From: an uncultured Clostridia bacterium
GTDB lineage: Bacteria > Bacillota > Clostridia > TANB77 > CAG-508
Length of the DNA stretch: 15,576 bases
Assembly: GCA_944389715.1 (NCBI GenBank)
Contig: CALXNI010000129.1
Location: 1 to 15,576, forward strand
Direction: 5' to 3'
Shown here: positions 1 through 7,080 of the stretch, in pieces
Position numbering within the stretch: position 1 is the stretch's first letter
Layout: each line of letters opens with the position of its first letter
Program-made: the position numbers and the translations under genes
The notes under the pieces: generated by a model
The model's database searches: none
What the model was told of the DNA's origin: nothing
What the model saw: only the letters and a program-made list of their open reading frames with translations

Positions 1-26
1 ATAGAGTCAGAAAGGGGAGAATCTTT

Positions 27-1016
27 ATGGGCAAAAAAATAATATTAAGTGGAATTCAATCAACAGGAAAGTTGACATTGGGAAATTATTTAGGTGCAAT
101 AAATAACTGGGTACATATGCAAGAAGAATATGATTGTTATTATATGATAGCAAATCTTCATACGCTAACAGTTAGAAATGATCCAGAAGAACTAAGAAAT
201 AATACTTTAAAAATTCTTGCAACATATATAGCTGCTGGACTAGATCCCGAAAAAAATACTTTATTTATCCAGTCTCAAGTAAAGGAACATGCTGAGCTCG
301 GATGGATACTAGATTGCTATACATATATGGGAGAATTATCAAGAATGACACAATTTAAAGATAAAGCAGCAAAACACGCAGACAATATTAATGCAGGATT
401 ATTTACATATCCAGCTTTAATGGCAGCAGATATTTTGCTTTATCAAGCAGATTTAGTTCCAGTTGGAGAAGACCAAAGACAACATTTGGAAATTACAAGA
501 GATTTAGCAGAAAGATTTAATAAATTATATGGAAAAACTTTTGTAGTTCCAGAAGCCTATGTAAGGAAAGAAAGCGCAAGAATAATGGGACTTCAAGACC
601 CAGAAAGTAAAATGAGTAAAAGTGCAACAAATCCAAATGATGTAATATTTATAGAGGATGAGCCAGAAGTAATTATGAAAAAATTTAAGAAAGCTGTAAC
701 AGATTCAGAAAACAGAATAAAATTTGATCCAGAAAAGAAACCAGGAGTAAGCAATTTAATGCAAATATATTCTGCAATTACAGATAAAAATATGCAAGAA
801 ATTGAAGCAGAATTTGAAGGAAAAGGTTATGGAGATTTTAAAGTAGCAGTTGCAAATTCTGTAATTGATAACTTAAAACCAGTACAAGAAAAATATAAAG
901 AGATTTTACAAAATAAAGATTACCTAAAAGAAATATATACAAAAGGAGCAGAAAGCGCAAGAAAATTAGCATCAAAAACATTAGAAGATGTAAAAAATAA
1001 AATAGGTATTTTATAA
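27..1016 (+). CDS. trpS: Tryptophanyl-tRNA synthetase (class I)
   Basis: Charges tRNA-Trp with tryptophan in the cytoplasm. The 329-residue length is normal for bacterial TrpRS. The class I signature appears as TLGNYLGA (about residues 17-24, the HIGH-equivalent TxGN form), followed by the TrpRS-typical GELSRMTQFKDK stretch (about 102-113), GEDQRQHLE (147-155) and KMSKS at 195-199. The ATG follows a purine-rich GGGGAG site. The frame is intact: its only CGG lies across a CTC-GGA codon pair (about 299-304), so it does not read as an in-frame CGG. A bidirectional terminator lies about 80 bp after the stop. Upstream context is outside the window. Confidence 0.98.
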   Translation: MGKKIILSGIQSTGKLTLGNYLGAINNWVHMQEEYDCYYMIANLHTLTVRNDPEELRNNTLKILATYIAAGLDPEKNTLFIQSQVKEHAELGWILDCYTYMGELSRMTQFKDKAAKHADNINAGLFTYPALMAADILLYQADLVPVGEDQRQHLEITRDLAERFNKLYGKTFVVPEAYVRKESARIMGLQDPESKMSKSATNPNDVIFIEDEPEVIMKKFKKAVTDSENRIKFDPEKKPGVSNLMQIYSAITDKNMQEIEAEFEGKGYGDFKVAVANSVIDNLKPVQEKYKEILQNKDYLKEIYTKGAESARKLASKTLEDVKNKIGIL

Positions 1017-1024
1017 GGAAAATA

Positions 1025-1053
1025 TTGACAATTATATAAATTGAAGATATAAT
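1025..1053 (+). promoter_or_regulatory. Consensus sigma-A promoter with no ORF behind it
   Basis: TTGACA at 1025-1030, a 17-nt spacer, and TATAAT at 1048-1053: a perfect match to the vegetative consensus, starting 9 bp after the trpS stop. Predicted transcription start is near 1060. No ORF follows before the terminator hairpin at 1103-1124, so it should drive a short RNA of about 70 nt. Confidence 0.6.
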
Positions 1054-1059
1054 ATTATT

Positions 1060-1128
1060 GACAAGGGCTTGAAAGAATTTTTTCATTTGTGAATTAAAAA
1101 AAGGCAGTAGGTGCAACTACTGCCTTTT
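1060..1128 (+). ncRNA. Candidate antisense RNA (type I antitoxin-like)
   Basis: Predicted from the consensus promoter at 1025-1053 to the hairpin at 1103-1124 with its four-T tail. It has no plausible ribosome-binding site or ORF. Its 3' end is complementary to the 3' end of the minus-strand transcript that encodes the 22-residue peptide (1132-1200), because both use the same bidirectional terminator. Convergent genes with overlapping 3' ends are the known arrangement of TxpA/RatA-type type I toxin-antitoxin systems. The RNA itself is an inference from promoter and terminator. Confidence 0.4.
1096..1128. terminator. Bidirectional intrinsic terminator
   Basis: GGCAGTAG (1103-1110) pairs with CTACTGCC (1117-1124) around a 6-nt loop. 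It is flanked by seven A on the left and four T on the right, so it works as a T7-tailed terminator for the minus strand and a weaker T4-tailed one for the plus strand. It would end both the trpS/short-RNA transcripts and the opposing peptide mRNA. Confidence 0.85.
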
Positions 1129-1131
1129 GCC

Positions 1132-1200
1132 TTATGTATCTAATTCTTTTAATATTAAAAGAATTAATACTAAAGCTATGAGCTTATTAAATTTCTTCAT
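1132..1200 (-). CDS. 22-residue hydrophobic peptide, type I toxin-like
   Basis: The ATG lies at 1200-1198 and TAA at 1134-1132. The peptide begins MKKFNK, has a leucine/isoleucine/valine core of about 11 residues (LIALVLILLIL) and ends in KELDT: a positive N-terminus, one short membrane segment and a polar tail. Support for translation is good. A near-perfect AAAGGAGG site sits 10 nt upstream (1218-1211), an extended -10 promoter lies at 1243-1272, and a strong terminator follows. The size and composition resemble known type I toxins of Firmicutes and the enterobacterial Ibs peptides, though I recognise no specific family. A 26-bp perfect palindrome (1141-1166) lies inside the reading frame. 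It could instead be a small membrane regulator; toxicity is inferred. Confidence 0.55.
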   Translation of the reverse strand: MKKFNKLIALVLILLILKELDT

Positions 1201-1210
1201 TTGTAAAAAA

Positions 1211-1235
1211 CCTCCTTTCTACCTTTATAGAAAGG
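1211..1235 (-). promoter_or_regulatory. 5' hairpin overlapping the peptide's ribosome-binding site
   Basis: On the minus strand CCTTTCTA (1235-1228) pairs perfectly with TAGAAAGG (1221-1214) around a 6-nt loop. The right arm includes the start of the AAAGGAGG ribosome-binding site (1218-1211). The predicted transcription start (about 1236) places this stem at the very 5' end of the mRNA. Sequestering the ribosome-binding site in a 5' structure is typical of type I toxin messages. Confidence 0.5.
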
Positions 1236-1242
1236 TAAAAAC

Positions 1243-1272
1243 ATTATAGCACACTAAAAGACAAAATGTAAA
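1243..1272 (-). promoter_or_regulatory. Extended -10 promoter for the small peptide
   Basis: On the minus strand TTTACA (1272-1267), an 18-nt spacer, and TATAAT (1248-1243) preceded by TGC, which gives an extended TGnTATAAT element. It points toward the 22-residue peptide, and the start site would lie near 1236. Confidence 0.6.
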
Positions 1273-1303
1273 TATTTTACAATTATTTCTGCAAATATTT
1301 ATA

Positions 1304-1332
1304 TTGTAATAATAAATAAAATAGTATATAAT
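1304..1332 (+). promoter_or_regulatory. Promoter of obg
   Basis: TTGTAA (1304-1309), a 17-nt spacer, and TATAAT (1327-1332), about 43 bp before the obg start codon. It is divergent from the peptide promoter at 1243-1272. Confidence 0.6.
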
Positions 1333-1374
1333 GTATAAAATAAAGATATAAAGAAGATTAACAAGGAGATATAT

Positions 1375-2653
1375 ATGTTTGTAGATTATACGAAAATTAT
1401 AATTAAATCAGGAAATGGAGGAAACCGGAGCAGTTACATTTAGAAGAGAAAAATATGTAGCAGCAGGTCGGGCCTGACGGAGGAGACGGTGGTAAAGGTG
1501 GAGATATTTATTTTATAGTAGATCCAGATTCAAACACATTAATTAATTTTAGATATAATAAAAAATATAAAGCAGAAAACGGACAAAATGGTAGTGGAAA
1601 TAGATGTTATCGGAAAATCAGGAGAAGACCTATATGTTAAAGTGCCTAGAGGTACAGTTGTAAGAGACGCTCAAACTGGCAAATTAATTGCAGATTTATC
1701 AAAAGAAGGACAATGTGAATTAATACTTCCAGGAGGAAGAGGCGGAAAAGGTAATTCTCATTTTGCAACCTCTACAAGACAAGCTCCAAGATTTGCACAA
1801 GATGGAGAAAAAGGAATAGAAAAAGAAGTAATATTAGAATTAAAATTACTTGCAGATGTAGGACTAATCGGATTTCCAAGTGTTCGGAAAATCTACTATT
1901 CTTTCAAGGGTAACATCAGCAAGACCTAAAATTGCAGAGTATCATTTTACAACTTTAGAGCCAAATCTAGGAGTAGTAAAAACAGAATATGGAGATAGCT
2001 TTGTGCTTGCAGATATACCAGGAATAATTGAAGGAGCAAGCGAAGGAGTAGGGCTAGGTTTAAGATTTTTAAGGCATATAGAAAGAACAAGATTATTATT
2101 GCACGTAATAGATGTATCTGGATCAGAAGGAAGAAACCCAGTAGAGGATTTTAAAACAATAAATAAAGAACTAAAAAAATATAGTGAAAAATTAAGTACG
2201 AGGAAACAAATTATTGTTGCAAATAAAATAGATGTTATACAAGATGAAAAATTATATTTAGAATTAGAAAAATTGGCAAAAGAAAAGAATTTAGAAATAT
2301 TTAAAATATCAGCAGCAACAGGAGAAGGACTAAAAGAATTATTTATGCATGTATCAAAAGTCTTAAAAACCCTTCCAAAAGAAGACTTAGAAGAAGTAGA
2401 AGAAAAGAAAGTATATACATTAAAAGAAGAGGAAGCACCATTTACTGTAAGAAAAGAAGAAGGAATATTTATAGTAGAAGGACCAGCTATAGAAAAAATA
2501 ATGAGTAGAGCAAATTTAGAAGATAATGAGTCACTATATTACTTTCAAAAAAGCATAAGATTCTTAGGCGTAGAAGATAAACTAAAAGAAATGGGAGTAA
2601 AAGAAGGGGATACAGTAAAATTTATAGATTGGGAAATGGAATGGTTTGATTAA
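1375..2653 (+). CDS. obg: Obg GTPase, read through four CGG +1 shift sites
   Basis: Conserved GTPase for large ribosomal subunit maturation; in Bacillus it is also needed for sporulation. The ATG follows AAGGAG. The frame breaks four times, at CGG codons 1426, 1469, 1611 and 1885. Skipping one C at each joins 1375-1425, 1427-1468, 1470-1610, 1612-1884 and 1886-2653 into 424 residues, the usual length. The product shows the glycine-rich Obg fold (1 to about 157), the G domain with P-loop GFPSVGKST (165-173), DIPGIIEGAS, NKID and a SAA-type G5, and a C-terminal OCT domain ending EMEWFD. All four shifts restore a glycine (18, 32, 79, 170). No other defect or internal stop exists, so I read it as functional and recoded, not as a pseudogene. 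Own promoter at 1304-1332. Confidence 0.93.
1426..1429 (+). other. CGG-A +1 shift site 1 (obg, Gly18)
   Basis: Codons run AAC-CGG-A. Without one C the text reads Asn-Gly-Ala-Val, part of the conserved GGNGAVTFRREK stretch of the Obg domain. The unshifted frame stops at TAG 1441-1443. The extra C could be 1425 or 1426. Confidence 0.85.
1469..1472 (+). other. CGG-G +1 shift site 2 (obg, Gly32)
   Basis: Codons run GGT-CGG-G. Skipping C1469 gives Gly-Gly-Pro-Asp-Gly-Gly, the expected glycine-rich turn. The unshifted frame stops at TGA 1475-1477. This is the only one of the nine sites where the restored glycine codon is GGG rather than GGA. Confidence 0.85.
1611..1614 (+). other. CGG-A +1 shift site 3 (obg, Gly79)
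   Basis: Codons run TAT-CGG-A. Skipping C1611 gives Tyr-Gly-Lys-Ser-Gly-Glu-Asp, continuing the Obg domain into the VKVPRGTVV strand. The unshifted frame stops at TAA 1638-1640. Confidence 0.85.
1885..1888 (+). other. CGG-A +1 shift site 4 (obg P-loop, Gly170)
   Basis: Codons run GTT-CGG-A. Skipping C1885 gives the last glycine of the G1/P-loop (PSV-GKST), which is essential for nucleotide binding. The unshifted frame ends at TAA 1927-1929. Confidence 0.88.
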
Positions 2654-2659
2654 AAAAAT

Positions 2660-2699
2660 AAAACTTTTGTTTGACATTCGTTTGTTTGTATGATAATAT
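2660..2699 (+). promoter_or_regulatory. lexA promoter with a possible LexA operator
   Basis: TTGACA at 2671-2676, a 17-nt spacer, and TAATAT at 2694-2699. Overlapping the upstream edge of the -35 is AAAAC-TTTT-GTTTG (2660-2673), which resembles the Gram-positive SOS box (CGAAC-N4-GTTYG) and shares AACTTTTGTTT with the ORF6N gene promoter. The promoter is clear; the operator is tentative. Confidence 0.6.
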
Positions 2700-2730
2700 A
2701 TAAGCAAATATATTTTCGGGAGTGATTATA

Positions 2731-3384
2731 TTGAAAAATGAAGAAATGACCGACTTAAATAAGAGAGAAAGAGCTATACTAAAATTTATAGAAAAACAAA
2801 TAAAAGATAAAGGATATCCACCATCAGTTAGAGAAATTGGAAAAGCAGTTGGACTTAGTTCCACTGCTACAGTGCATGGATATTTAGCAAAACTTTCAAA
2901 AAAAGGATATATAAAAAAAGAAGATCAAAAAGGAAGAACTTTAAAAGTATTAAAAGGTGGACTTGCAGACAACGAAAAATCTAGCCCTAAACCAGTTTAT
3001 AATGGAAAAGAGTTAGTAGATGTACCAGTAATTGGAAAAATTACAGCAGGAGCACCAATTCTTGCAGTAGAAAATGTAACAGATACCTTTCCTATTCCAA
3101 TTGATTTCGTAGGGAACAGCGAAAGCTTTATGCTTACAGTACGTGGAGAAAGTATGATAGAAGCGGGAATATTAGATGGAGATTACATACTAGTAAAAAG
3201 ACAAAATACAGCAAGAAATGGACAAATAGTTGTAGCTTTAATAGAAGACGAAGCAACAGTTAAAACTTTTTATAAAGAAAGTGACCATATACGTTTACAA
3301 CCAGAAAATAGTTCAATGGATCCAATAATAGTTCCAGACTGTAAAATTCTTGGAGTTGTAGGTGGAGTGTTTAGAAAACTTTAA
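2731..3384 (+). CDS. lexA: LexA SOS repressor
   Basis: Represses DNA-damage genes and is inactivated by RecA-stimulated self-cleavage. I chose the TTG at 2731 because GGGAG (2718-2722) sits about 8 nt upstream; an in-frame GTG at 2722 overlaps that site. The 217-residue product has an N-terminal winged helix (about 1-72, with GYPPSVREIGKAVGLSS) and a C-terminal S24 peptidase domain. The cleavage bond is Ala106-Gly107 (ITAGAP), the nucleophile is Ser141 in RGESM and the general base Lys178 in ATVKTF. The frame is intact. Two arginines use CGT, none CGG. It has its own promoter, and a terminator follows at 3502-3532. Confidence 0.97.
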   Translation: MKNEEMTDLNKRERAILKFIEKQIKDKGYPPSVREIGKAVGLSSTATVHGYLAKLSKKGYIKKEDQKGRTLKVLKGGLADNEKSSPKPVYNGKELVDVPVIGKITAGAPILAVENVTDTFPIPIDFVGNSESFMLTVRGESMIEAGILDGDYILVKRQNTARNGQIVVALIEDEATVKTFYKESDHIRLQPENSSMDPIIVPDCKILGVVGGVFRKL

Positions 3385-3501
3385 AAGCAAAAAATTATTG
3401 GTCAGGCTTACAGCAAAATATGCTAAATTACAGGACTTACAAAAACACAATTTATAGAAAATTGTTATTAATTTAAAAATAGTTTTAAAATAAAAAAAAT
3501 G

Positions 3502-3532
3502 GTTATCCTAAATTTAGGGTAACTATTTTTTT
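3502..3532. terminator. Intrinsic terminator after lexA
   Basis: GTTATCCTAA pairs with TTAGGGTAAC (3502-3523, one T-G pair), followed by TATTTTTTT and preceded by an A-tract, so it may work in both directions. It separates lexA from spoIVB. Confidence 0.75.
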
Positions 3533-3628
3533 GAAAATTTTTAAAAATTTATTAAGTAACTGACTTAATTTATTTTAATTTAAATATTTAGTTAAGCAAT
3601 TTGTACAGGAGGCGAAGCAACTTATTTT

Positions 3629-4842
3629 ATGAAAATTTTAAAAAGAGTTCTTTTAATTTTATTTTTATTAATAATATTAATATATGTAACAAATATAACT
3701 TCTATGCCAGATAGTGTAATTTTATTTAAAGGAGAAGAATTAAACTTGTATACAGCATTTGGAATTTTTGTTAGCGAAAATTTAGATAGTTATGAGACAA
3801 TTCAAACATCTAGTGTTATTGATAATATTGATACAATTGAAAAAAAGAAACTAAGTTTAAAATTATTTAATATTATAGATGTAAAAGATATCGAGGTAAA
3901 TACTATTCCACAAACTACAGTAATTCCTCTTGGAAATTCGGTGGGATTAAAATTATATACAAGTGGAGTACTTGTTGTAGGAATGACAGAAATAGAGGGT
4001 CAAAAGCCATACGAAAATAGTGGAATAGAAGAGGGAGATATGATAGTAGAAATAAATCAGGAAGAAGTTACATGCACTGCAGAATTGATAGAGAGTGTAA
4101 ATAATTCAGATGGAGAAGATTTAAATATAAAATATATAAGAGATGGAGTAGAATATGTAGCCAATATAGAACCAATAAAGACAAAAAATAACGAATATAA
4201 GTTAGGTTTATGGGTAAGGGATGGAGCAGCTGGAATTGGAACAATTACTTATTATGAACCTTCAACAAAAAAATATGCTGCATTAGGACATGGAATAGTA
4301 GATATTGATACAGATAAATTAATTAATATATCTAGTGGAGAATTAGTTACATCAAAAATTTCTTCAATTGTAAAAGGAAAAGAAGGTGTACCAGGAGAAA
4401 TTAAAGGAAGTATAATTAATCGGAAAATCTATAGGCAATGTAGAGATAAATACTAGTTTTGGGATATATGGAAATATAACAAGCACGCCAGAATTAAATA
4501 TTGATAGTAACAATGAAATAGAAGTAGCAACAAGGGATGAAATAAAAACAGGCGATGCAAAAATATTATTAAATATAGAAAATGGAGTAAGAAAAGAATA
4601 TGATATAAAAATTGAAAAAATTTATAAAAATAATAATGCTGATAATAAAAGTATGATAATTAAAGTTACAGATGAAGATCTAATAGAACTAACAGGAGGA
4701 ATAGTGCAACGGAATGAGTGGAGCACCAATAATACAGAATAATAAATTTATTGGAGCGGTAACACACGTATTAGTAAATGACCCAACTACAGGATATGCA
4801 GTATTTGGAGACCTAATGATAAAACAATCAAGGCTACAGTAA
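3629..4842 (+). CDS. spoIVB: SpoIVB peptidase (S55), read through two CGG +1 shift sites
   Basis: Sporulation serine protease made in the forespore. It is secreted into the intermembrane space, where it cleaves SpoIVFA and triggers pro-sigma-K processing. Skipping one C at 4421 and one at 4710 joins 3629-4420, 4422-4709 and 4711-4842 into 403 residues. Visible: a cytoplasmic KILKR start with a membrane anchor (about 6-22), a PDZ domain (about 100-185) and the S55 domain. The catalytic triad fits Bacillus SpoIVB by motif and spacing: His221 (LGHGIVD), Asp348 (VTDED) and Ser363 (GMSGAP); the His-Asp (127) and Asp-Ser (15) distances match those I recall for B. subtilis. Asp348 and Ser363 lie beyond the first shift and Ser363 beyond both, so no active enzyme exists without recoding. 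AGGAGG is 16 nt from the ATG, unusually far. There is no recN or spo0A beside it. Confidence 0.92.
4421..4424 (+). other. CGG-A +1 shift site 5 (spoIVB, Gly265)
   Basis: Codons run AAT-CGG-A. Skipping C4421 gives Asn-Gly-Lys-Ser-Ile-Gly, matching the strand after the PGE motif of SpoIVB. The unshifted frame ends at TAG 4454-4456. Confidence 0.85.
4710..4713 (+). other. CGG-A +1 shift site 6 (spoIVB, Gly361 of GMSG)
   Basis: Codons run CAA-CGG-A. Skipping C4710 gives GIVQ-GMSGAP, the catalytic serine motif. The unshifted frame ends at TAA 4740-4742, ten codons later. Confidence 0.88.
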
Positions 4843-4859
4843 TATTAAATTGAATTTAA

Positions 4860-4891
4860 GTTACCTATGTAAATATGTTTGCATAGGTAAC
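4860..4891 (+). repeat. Perfect hairpin after spoIVB
   Basis: GTTACCTATG pairs with CATAGGTAAC, extendable by a T-G pair and AAA/TTT. The tail (ATTAGTTTTG) is only partly T-rich, so this is a weak terminator or a processed 3' end. Confidence 0.5.
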
Positions 4892-4898
4892 ATTAGTT

Positions 4899-4928
4899 TT
4901 GCAACATATTTAATAAATTACATATAAT
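4899..4928 (+). promoter_or_regulatory. Likely asnB promoter
   Basis: TTGCAA (4899-4904), an 18-nt spacer, and TATAAT (4923-4928), 36 bp before the asnB start codon. The -35 is four of six to consensus. Confidence 0.5.
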
Positions 4929-4963
4929 ATAAATAAAGTTAAGAAAAAATTAGGAGGATAAAC

Positions 4964-6813
4964 ATGTGTGGTCTTGTAGGATTTGCTAATTTAAAAAGAG
5001 ATATATCAAATGATATACATATTGTAAAAAATATGAATTCGAGATTGAAAAAGAGAGGACCAGATGAGGAAGGGTATTTTTTTGATAAAAATATAAATAT
5101 GGGACACAGAAGATTAATAATAATAGATGCTAAAAATGGAAAGCAACCAATGAGTGCAAGATATAATGATAATACTTATACAATAGTATATAATGGACAA
5201 ATATACAATAAAGAAGAGATAAAAGAAGAACTTCAAGATTTAGGATATGAGTTTGCTCGGATATTCAGATACAGAAGTTCTTTTAAAAGCATTTATAGAA
5301 TATGGAACAGATGTACTTCATAGATTAAATGGAATTTTTAGTTTTGCTATTTGGAATAGTAACAAAAGAGAACTAACACTAGTAAGAGATCATTTTGGAA
5401 TAAAACCGCTATATTATACAGTAGTTGATAACACATTAGTTTTTGCTTCAGAAATAAAATCAATATTGGAATATCCAAATGTAGAGATAAAAATTGACAA
5501 AATAGGAATAGGGGAGTTGTTTGGAATCCGGACCCGCACATACACCAGGAACAGGAATATTTAAAGGAATACAAGAATTAGAACCAGCCCATTTTTTAGT
5601 ATTTAATAAAAGTGGTATTCATATAGAAAGATATTGGAAACTAGAATCTAAAGAACATAAAGATAGTTTTGGAAAAACATGTGAAACTATAAGAATTTTA
5701 TTAGAAGATTCAATTTCTAAACAACTAATTTCAGATGTGCCTATATGCACTATGCTATCTGGAGGGCTAGATTCTAGTATAATTACAGCTTATGCAAGTA
5801 ATTATTATAAAAGTAAAAATTTAGGCTTGCTTGATACTTTTTCTGTTGACTATGTAGATAATGATAAAAATTTTGTAAAAAGTGATTTCCAACCGAATTC
5901 TGATAATTATTATATAGATATAATGAAGAGAAAATTTAATACCAATCATCACCAAATAGTGATAGATACGCCAGAACTTGCAGAGACTTTAGAAGATGCA
6001 ATGATTGCAAGAGACTATCCAGGAATGGCAGATGTGGATTCTTCACTTTTATTATTTTGCAAAAATATAAGTAAAGAAGCCAAAGTTGCTGTGTCTGGAG
6101 AATGTGCTGATGAAATATTTGCAGGATACCCATGGTTTTTTAGGGAAGATGCGCTAAACAGCAATACTTTTCCATGGTCTATTGCAATAGAAGAAAGACA
6201 AAAGATATTAAATACAGAAATTTCTAAAGAAGTAAATTTAAAAGAATATATAGATTATAGATATAAACAAAGTTTGAGTAATGTAGATATTTTAGATACA
6301 GATTCAAAAGAAACAGCAGAGAAAAGAAAAATTTCCTATCTTACATTAAATTGGTTTATGCAAACGCTTTTAGATAGGTCAGACAGAATGTCTATGCAAA
6401 ACGGATTAGAACTAAGAGTTCCATTTTGTGATTATAGAATAGTAGAATATATGTGGAATGTGCCTTGGGAAATAAAGTCATTGAATGGAAGGGAAAAAGG
6501 ACTTTTAAGATATGTTGTAAGAGACCTACTTCCCGAAGAAATAGTAGATAGAAAGAAAAGTCCATATCCAAAAACACATAATCCGACATACCTTTTAGCT
6601 GTAAAAGAAAAGCTTAAGAGGATAATGTACAATAAAAATTCACCTATAAACAATTTGTTAAATAGGGAATATATAATGGATATAATAGAAACAGATGGAA
6701 AAGCATTTACAAGACCATGGTTTGGTCAGCTAATGACAGGGCCTCAACTTATGGCTTATTTGTGCCAAGTAAATATGTGGCTTGAAAAATACCAGCCTAA
6801 AATAGAAATATAA
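4964..6813 (+). CDS. asnB: Glutamine-hydrolysing asparagine synthetase, read through two CGG +1 shift sites
   Basis: Makes asparagine from aspartate, ATP and glutamine. Skipping one C at 5258 and one at 5529 joins 4964-5257, 5259-5528 and 5530-6813 into 615 residues, the length of the AsnO-type enzymes used by Bacillus in sporulation. The ATG follows AGGAGG and begins MCGLVGF, exposing the Cys2 nucleophile of class II glutaminases; GHRRLIIID and NGQIYN follow. The synthetase half carries the ATP pyrophosphatase loop SGGLDSS (265-271) and the SGECADEIFAGY stretch. The first shift restores GYSDTEVLLKAF and the second GPAHTPGTGIFKGI, both family blocks. Nothing else is damaged. The stop codon overlaps the first bases of a repeat (6812-7080). 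Confidence 0.93.
5258..5261 (+). other. CGG-A +1 shift site 7 (asnB, Gly99)
   Basis: Codons run GCT-CGG-A. Skipping C5258 gives Ala-Gly-Tyr-Ser-Asp-Thr-Glu-Val, restoring the SDTEV motif of the glutaminase domain. The unshifted frame ends at TAG 5321-5323. Confidence 0.85.
5529..5532 (+). other. CGG-A +1 shift site 8 (asnB, Gly189)
   Basis: Codons run ATC-CGG-A. Skipping one C gives Gly-Pro-Ala-His-Thr-Pro-Gly, the conserved block between the glutaminase and synthetase domains. The unshifted frame ends at TAA 5562-5564. The extra base may be 5528 or 5529. Confidence 0.85.
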
Positions 6814-7080
6814 ATTGTAATTTGTTGTTTAGAGATTAGAGGTTAGAGGTTGGAGATTAGAATTTTGAAATTGTAGGGGCGGGGTTCTTTTGCCCGCCCA
6901 AAAAAAACAAAATTTATTGCAAATGTCGTAGGGGTGGGCCTTGTGTCCGCCCGAAACAAAATAATTGCAAATGTTGTAGGGGTCGCCGCCCACGGCGACC
7001 CGCATATCAATATTTAAGGGTCGCCCAGGGGTGCGACCCCTACAGATTTAAAATTAATTTAATCACACAAATTATAATTT
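6812..7080. repeat. Modular dispersed repeat, copy 1 (MITE-like)
   Basis: Terminal inverted repeats AAATTGTAATTTGT (6812-6825) and ACAAATTATAATTT (7067-7080, one mismatch) bound the element. Inside come variable TTAGAGG-like heptamers (about 6828-6862), then units of TTGCAAATGT(T/C)GTAGGGG each followed by a GC-rich palindrome. A perfect 9-bp stem, GGGTCGCCG/CGGCGACCC, lies at about 6980-7001. GTAGGGGTCGC (6976-6986) pairs with GCGACCCCTAC (7033-7043). It fills the whole gap from the asnB stop to the ORF6N stop. No ORF is present, so any movement would need a transposase supplied elsewhere. Copies 2 and 3 are at 14188 and 15362. Confidence 0.8.

Noticed and set aside
299..304. CTC-GGA in trpS as a further shift site
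   Set aside because: The frame is intact and gives the expected Leu-Gly-Trp; the CGG lies across two codons, not in frame.
1611..1888. Classical P-site slippage as the mechanism at all sites
   Set aside because: Codons before CGG differ at every site and mostly cannot re-pair one base downstream, so a common slippery codon is absent.
1375..2653. obg, spoIVB, asnB and cysS as ordinary pseudogenes or random sequencing errors
   Set aside because: All nine breaks are the same single-base event, always a C before GG at a glycine codon boundary, with no other frameshift, deletion or stop. Most sites are not in homopolymers. A systematic artefact cannot be fully excluded without reads, but random decay or noise does not fit.
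2722..2730. Upstream GTG start for lexA
   Set aside because: It overlaps the ribosome-binding site; TTG at 2731 has correct spacing and gives the usual N-terminus.
6880..7043. GTAGGGG units as a CRISPR array
   Set aside because: The units are few, of unequal length, with hairpin-forming spacers and terminal inverted repeats; there are no cas genes.
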